Source of the DNA: Malania oleifera
Lineage: Eukaryota; Streptophyta; Magnoliopsida; Santalales; Ximeniaceae
Direction of reading: 5' to 3'
Length of the DNA stretch: 64,000 nucleotides
NCBI RefSeq assembly: GCF_029873635.1
Contig: NC_080426.1
Span: 55,566,093 to 55,630,092, forward strand
The notes below the pieces were generated by a model. That model searched no databases, was not told where the DNA came from, and was given only the letters and a program-made list of their open reading frames with translations. Shown here piece after piece: positions 59,704-64,000 of this stretch (its first letter is position 1; the number at the start of each line of letters is the position of its first letter). Position numbers and translations under genes: made by a program.

Positions 59704-59762
59704 ATTCACTCATTTTGAAAAGAATTCAGCTTCGTCTAGTTGGGCAAAACACAGGTCTGTCA

Positions 59763-60095
59763 TGATGAGAAGGGAAGAAGAAAAAAATGGAAATACAAAG
59801 GGTGGGAAAAGCTATGCTTTATCTTCTCAATTCAAATTCACAAGAAAATTGACTCTTAACATGATTGTTACACAATTTATAAGATCTAAATTATGAGAAT
59901 ATTACATATATACCTATAATGATACAATAAATTACAAATAAACCCCACACATACTGATATACGTAAGCCTAACTAGCAATTGAATAAAACACATTTGAGT
60001 TTAGGAGCCAATGATCCTATGACCCTGTTCTTAAAATCATCCTCCAAAATGGTTCAAAATGATCCATCCATTTACCTCCTTCCCATCCTACATCA
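59763..60095 (-). repeat. Extra partial LTR of N
   Basis: Copy of most of the LTR, lacking about 55 bp of one end and ending CCTACATCA at 60095. About 60 bp between it and the left LTR (59704-59762) resembles the sequence following 60095, so LTR plus adjacent internal DNA was duplicated in tandem. Confidence 0.75.
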
Positions 60096-62495
60096 ATTCC
60101 CTTATGAAAAAACTTGCCTTCAATGAGTTGGGGAAAACACCAAAGAGTCCATCACCATGAAAGGAATAACCTGGCTTCACAAGAAAGGAGCCAGTGGTAC
60201 TCTTTAATTTGGCTAGTGGAAGAGCTCAAGATGGCATCATCTTATTCCCCTCTTCTTGTTGAGAAGGTATATGAATTTTCATAAGCATCGTGCTTAACTC
60301 TCTTTTATCAAACAAAGATGTCCCAAAAGAATGTGGTTTATCTTGAGAGGAAGAATATTGGTCACCCAAGCAATCTATTATGGATTATGATGATGTGTTT
60401 CAAGTTTCAACCTTTAAATTCAACGTCCTTAGTGCAACTACTAGGATCGATAGCCAAGTTCAAAATGCAAAGTTGTTTGTAACAAATCACTTGAATATTA
60501 AAAGTGCTAGTTCATGTCCAATCTTCATTTTTGTGAACCTTGTGGGAAGAAAGTGTTGGTTAAAGTCCTAAACAGTCTTACCACACTGCCAACTTACCTA
60601 GTCACTAGGGATTTCTGGCTGAGCTTCAATTACTTGGATGACATCATCATCATCTTCTTTTTCTGCAATTTTCATGACCTGTTTGGGATGTTCTGCAGAT
60701 TGGCACCCAAAACCCTGACTTGGAATTGGAACACTAGGGGCCATTTGGTATCATTGTCAAATATTATGGAAACAGAAACTAGGATTTCTCTTGCACAACT
60801 CCTCTAGTAGTCTCAAACCTAAAGGTTGATGTCGCCTTAGGAGTGTAAATTGCATATCGTCTATTTAAGTTATTGCATCTCCCATTGTGACAAGACATGC
60901 AGCAAGCTTGGAGGCAATAGTTAGTTTGAACCCATTCCTGTACAATGCAATCATCACATCCTCTTCCCACTTATATCGGCAAGGATGGCCAAATGATAGA
61001 ACCTAATAGCATTATCAGCCAATGTCTTGTCTTCTTGCTTCAAATAAAAAAGTTGTTGATGAACATGCTACAGGTAGTTGGGAGGTACAAATTGTTCTTG
61101 CATTCATTGCTTAACCCCATCTCTGTTCTGATCTCTCCATATCTTCTCCTTTTGAAGATCTACTTTTGTTTAATCCACCAAATTTGAGCAGTTTTCTTCA
61201 ATTTCAATTCATCTAGTTACAACTTTTGAGCCACATTTATGTCATACCAATGAAAATAGTTTTCCAAAGAGCATTCAATCATCAAATTCGTTATTAAGAT
61301 CATCACCATTAAAATTTGAAACTTCCAATTTATTTCCCTTATTCAAATGATCACTTCGTTCTTCATGCAGTTCAAAAGTGTGGGGAACAAACAGTAGTTG
61401 TGCTGCTTTATTGTTTGGTAGGAAAATCAATTAGCCCCTTATCCAAGGCTGCAACTTAAGTTTGTAAGTTTATTCAAGATCATTAGTAATAGTTTCCAAA
61501 GCATTTTCCATATTTTGTATCCTATTGGACAACACCACCACCTTTTTAGACAACTCAACATTGGCCATCATGTTGCTGTTTTTTTTTTTGTCTTTGCTGT
61601 GTATATATATATATATATTTATATTTTTTGAGGAGATGGAAGGGAAAAGAACTTGAGTGTTCAAGGAATGGGATTGGCTAAGTGGGATTTGGATAGTTAA
61701 GGGTTTTTTGAGCTAGTCCAAGTGAAATATGGTGGAATGGGTCGAATATGTTTGTGAGGCTTGGTTTAAATATGTAAGAAGTACAACAAAAGAGGTCTGG
61801 GTTGCTTTTTTTTTTTTTTTGGGGTGGGGTGGGGGGAGGGGGCTTATTTGTGCAATACTTTTCAAAGACTATAAAATGGAGTAGGGCGGGAATGTTTTTG
61901 TGAACGAGGAAAAGAGTGGAGATGAAAAGATGTAGAATGAAGATGAAAAGAGGGAGAACCTGAGATAGTTGCATCTGCAATGACCACATGGAGGTCCCAT
62001 GTACCTAAGGCACTTTAGCTGTCGGCGACTTTTTGGTAATGATTTTCTGGCTGAAGCCAGATTGTGGGATGTTGAGCCTTTTGGTGGCAGCAATGTGTCA
62101 AGAAAAAACATCGATTTGAGATTTGAAGGGATGTGAGACCTTTTGCCAGTATGTGAGATCTGGTGTGTTGTTCTGATGACGATGAAATTTTGAGTAACTG
62201 CTGCTTGCCACCAGTTGGAAAGTTCCATCTCCAATGGTAGTGGAGGTGTTGTGAAATGATTTCTGGAAAGTTGTGGTCGAAACAGAGCAGTGGCTGTAAT
62301 TTCAAGCAATTCTGCTAAAAGATAGACATTGTTGCAATGCTTTCTGATTCTGTTTATGCTGTGATGGCTTGATTGAAGTGATTATGGTTAATGATGTTGA
62401 TTGCAGCAGGAAACCTGGGAAATATTTGATCTGGTATTGTTAGGTGTGTGAGAAAGTTTTGCAGCGGGGGAAGAATGTGGGAGAAACCTGGTAAT
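60096..62495 (-). pseudogene. Internal region of N: decayed gag and protease traces
   Basis: Minus strand: a possible gag N-terminus near 61664-61470 (VELSKKVVVLSNRIQNMENA, coiled-coil-like) and a weak match to the Reina-type protease (LNLKVE region) near 60560-60380. No RT, RNase H or integrase found. Open frames 61678-62309 on the minus strand have no recognised motif. (TA)n at 61601 and poly-T at 61807. Confidence 0.45.
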
Positions 62496-62507
62496 GCTCT
62501 GGTACCA
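62496..62507 (-). other. Primer-binding site of N
   Basis: Minus-strand TGGTACCAGAGC, two bases from the LTR boundary at 62510; one change from the initiator Met-tRNA complement TGGTATCAGAGC. Confidence 0.8.
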
Positions 62508-62509
62508 AT

Positions 62510-62845
62510 TGATGCAGTACAACAGTGAGGGTTTACTGCAAGAGATAAACAGGGAGAGAAATAGATAGTGAGAAGAAAAGGGTCAAAGAAGAAAGAAAGA
62601 AGAAGAGAGGAGGAAGGAGGAGATACAAGTGGATGGAAAAGCAACACATTAACTTCTCTAATCAAATTGCAAGAAAACCAACTCTTACATCAGTTTTCAT
62701 GACCTATTTATTGCAAATCTAACCACCAATTAAACTAAACACGTTTGGGTTCAGGACTCAACAGTACATTGACCTATTCTTTAAAATCAACCTCCTAATT
62801 GAATCAAAATGATCCATCAAATAACCCACTTCCCATGCTACATCA
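62510..62845 (-). repeat. 5' LTR of N (right, 336 bp)
   Basis: Plus strand TGATGCAGTACAAC to CATGCTACATCA. Similar to 59325-59703 throughout but clearly diverged. Confidence 0.82.
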
Positions 62846-62850
62846 AGTTA

Positions 62851-64000
62851 CCTACTAGGAAGCATCCAATCCATACAAGATTTGCTGGATTAACTCAGGT
62901 GGTAAGGTCATGACAAATAAGTGGTGCTCAATTACCTTTTTCTATTGGAAAATATAGTGTTTGGTTTCTATATGATGTTGTGGACATTGATGTGGGACAC
63001 CTACCATTGGGTAGCCTGTGGCAGATTGATCTAAATGCTATTCACAAGCACAAAGATAATTTGTATCATACTCTTAAAGGATGAGATGAGAATTACCTTC
63101 GACCCTGGTATTGACCATGCTCAAAGCTGCCAAAGCTATGGGATAGTCAACATTTTTGAAGCAGCCCTAGAGGGCTATTGAGGCTGAGATTCCAATTGTG
63201 GTGCGGACTTTTTTAGATGGGTTCAAAGATGAGATGCAAATTATTAGTCATAAGATTATCACATATAAAGGAAATGCGGCAGACCTTGTTCTTGGAGCAA
63301 GTCTCTTGAACTTACCGCACAAATGCACAAGCCCATAGAAGAATATGACGTTGTGTGAAATTGTGTAAGACTTGCTTTAACAAGGGAAGACATAGCATAG
63401 TATGAGCCAGATGCCATAGCTGCATTATTAGCCTCAAAAAAGGATGGCAGTTGGTGAATATGTATTGGTAATAGTGAAGTACATGTTTCCATTGTACCCC
63501 TTGAAGACTTGTTAGATATGTTGGTAGGATCCATGTTGTTGCATTAACCTTCATAGTGGCTTTTACTGGTGCATCATACAAGGATATGAATGGAGGACTA
63601 CCGTCAAAGATATGGAATGTCTATATGATGGTCAATGATGTCCTTTAGCTTGTCAAAATGCACCCAACACCTTCACGTGCTTTTTGAACAAGTTCCTTGA
63701 AATTTTTATTGGGAAATTTGATTTCCAGACCCTTGATGGCGTGGGAGCTTTGTGCAGTTAGTGTAACGTTCTTTATAGTTGAAGTAAAGATGACCAATTA
63801 CATCATTTGAGGAAGGGTACTAATTTGTATTGCAAGATAATCAAATATATCTTAAACATTTAAACCTTAAGAAGTTTCACTTTATGATAGATAAGTTGCT
63901 TTTCTTGGGACTTTTCATGAGTGTTGTTGGAATCAATGTGGATGATAAGGTTACATCTTCCCCTTTAAGACTTGTTGGTGATGTATGAAGCTTTCGTGGG
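62851..64000 (+). pseudogene. gypsy element O: protease end and RT, heavily decayed, runs off window
   Basis: Plus strand, several frames. Protease end near 62930-63080 (LPFSIGK, YDVVDIDVGHLPLGSLWQID, NAIHKHKDNLYH). Linker and RT start near 63280-63340 (LVLGASLLNLPHK). RT palm pieces near 63580-63720 (GYEWRTTVKD, QNAPNTFTCFLNKFLEIFIG KFDF), where the YFDD catalytic box is lost. RT end near 63863-63985 (LKKFHFMIDKLLFLG, VGINVDDKV). The motifs match Reina-like chromoviruses. Many stops; an ancient copy in the Lunapark intron. Confidence 0.75.

Larger units (their letters stand above)
59325..62845 (-). mobile_element. Short gypsy element N, minus strand, 3,521 bp, pol-deleted
   Basis: LTRs at both ends (59325-59703 and 62510-62845), an internal partial LTR (59763-60095) and a primer site. 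Flanks AGCTA (59320-59324) and AGTTA (62846-62850) form a 5-bp TSD with one mismatch. The internal region of 2.4 kb is too short for RT-integrase and none was seen, so it is non-autonomous. It lies within element O. Confidence 0.78.

Overview
The window is repeat-dense nuclear DNA of a flowering plant, probably a woody eudicot; I cannot name the species. Evidence: stacked Ty3/gypsy and Ty1/copia LTR retrotransposons with primer-binding sites matching plant initiator Met-tRNA, TA-rich spacers, and at the right edge the 5' end of a plant Lunapark-type gene. No prokaryotic genes, CRISPR arrays, rRNA or tRNA genes were seen.

Layout. (1) 1-4944: 3' part of a Tekay/Del-like gypsy element (A) with its complete 3' LTR. 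(2) 4945-13069: minus-strand copia LTR pieces (family H), a 3-copy minisatellite, a minus-strand gag remnant (M), and a plus-strand copia element truncated in its reverse transcriptase (J, copy 1). (3) 13070-14701: no gene. (4) 14702-30367: a copia 5' LTR (E) split by a copia solo LTR (D), itself split by a full-length minus-strand gypsy element (C), itself split by a solo LTR (S); target-site duplications (TSDs) resolve D, C and S. (5) 30368-37981: start of E gag fused in frame to a 5'-truncated gypsy (F), then a minus-strand copia gag start and LTR (H), the LTR holding a solo LTR (G). (6) 37982-54924: second copy of the M-J block, split by a full-length gypsy (K) and a gypsy solo LTR (L). 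Copy 1 keeps the empty target sites of both. (7) 54925-64000: upstream region, 5' UTR exon, first intron and first coding exon of a Lunapark homologue; its next intron is filled by a decayed Reina-like gypsy (O, plus strand) with a 3.5 kb minus-strand gypsy (N) inserted in it.

Nearly all coding regions are broken by stops and frameshifts; many stops look like C-to-T decay of CGA, CAG or TGG codons, as expected of methylated, silenced elements. The only plausible functional host exon is 56846-57115.

No new enzymatic system was found. The most interesting unexplained pattern is in the LTRs: unrelated gypsy and copia families carry arrays of short near-perfect palindromes (TTCGTCGACGAA, TTCGGTCGACCGAA, TTCAGGCGCCTGAA) at the same place, just upstream of the TATA box. 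Divergent gypsy elements also share conserved noncoding motifs in the LTR and 3' UTR, and lineage-specific minisatellites at one LTR position.
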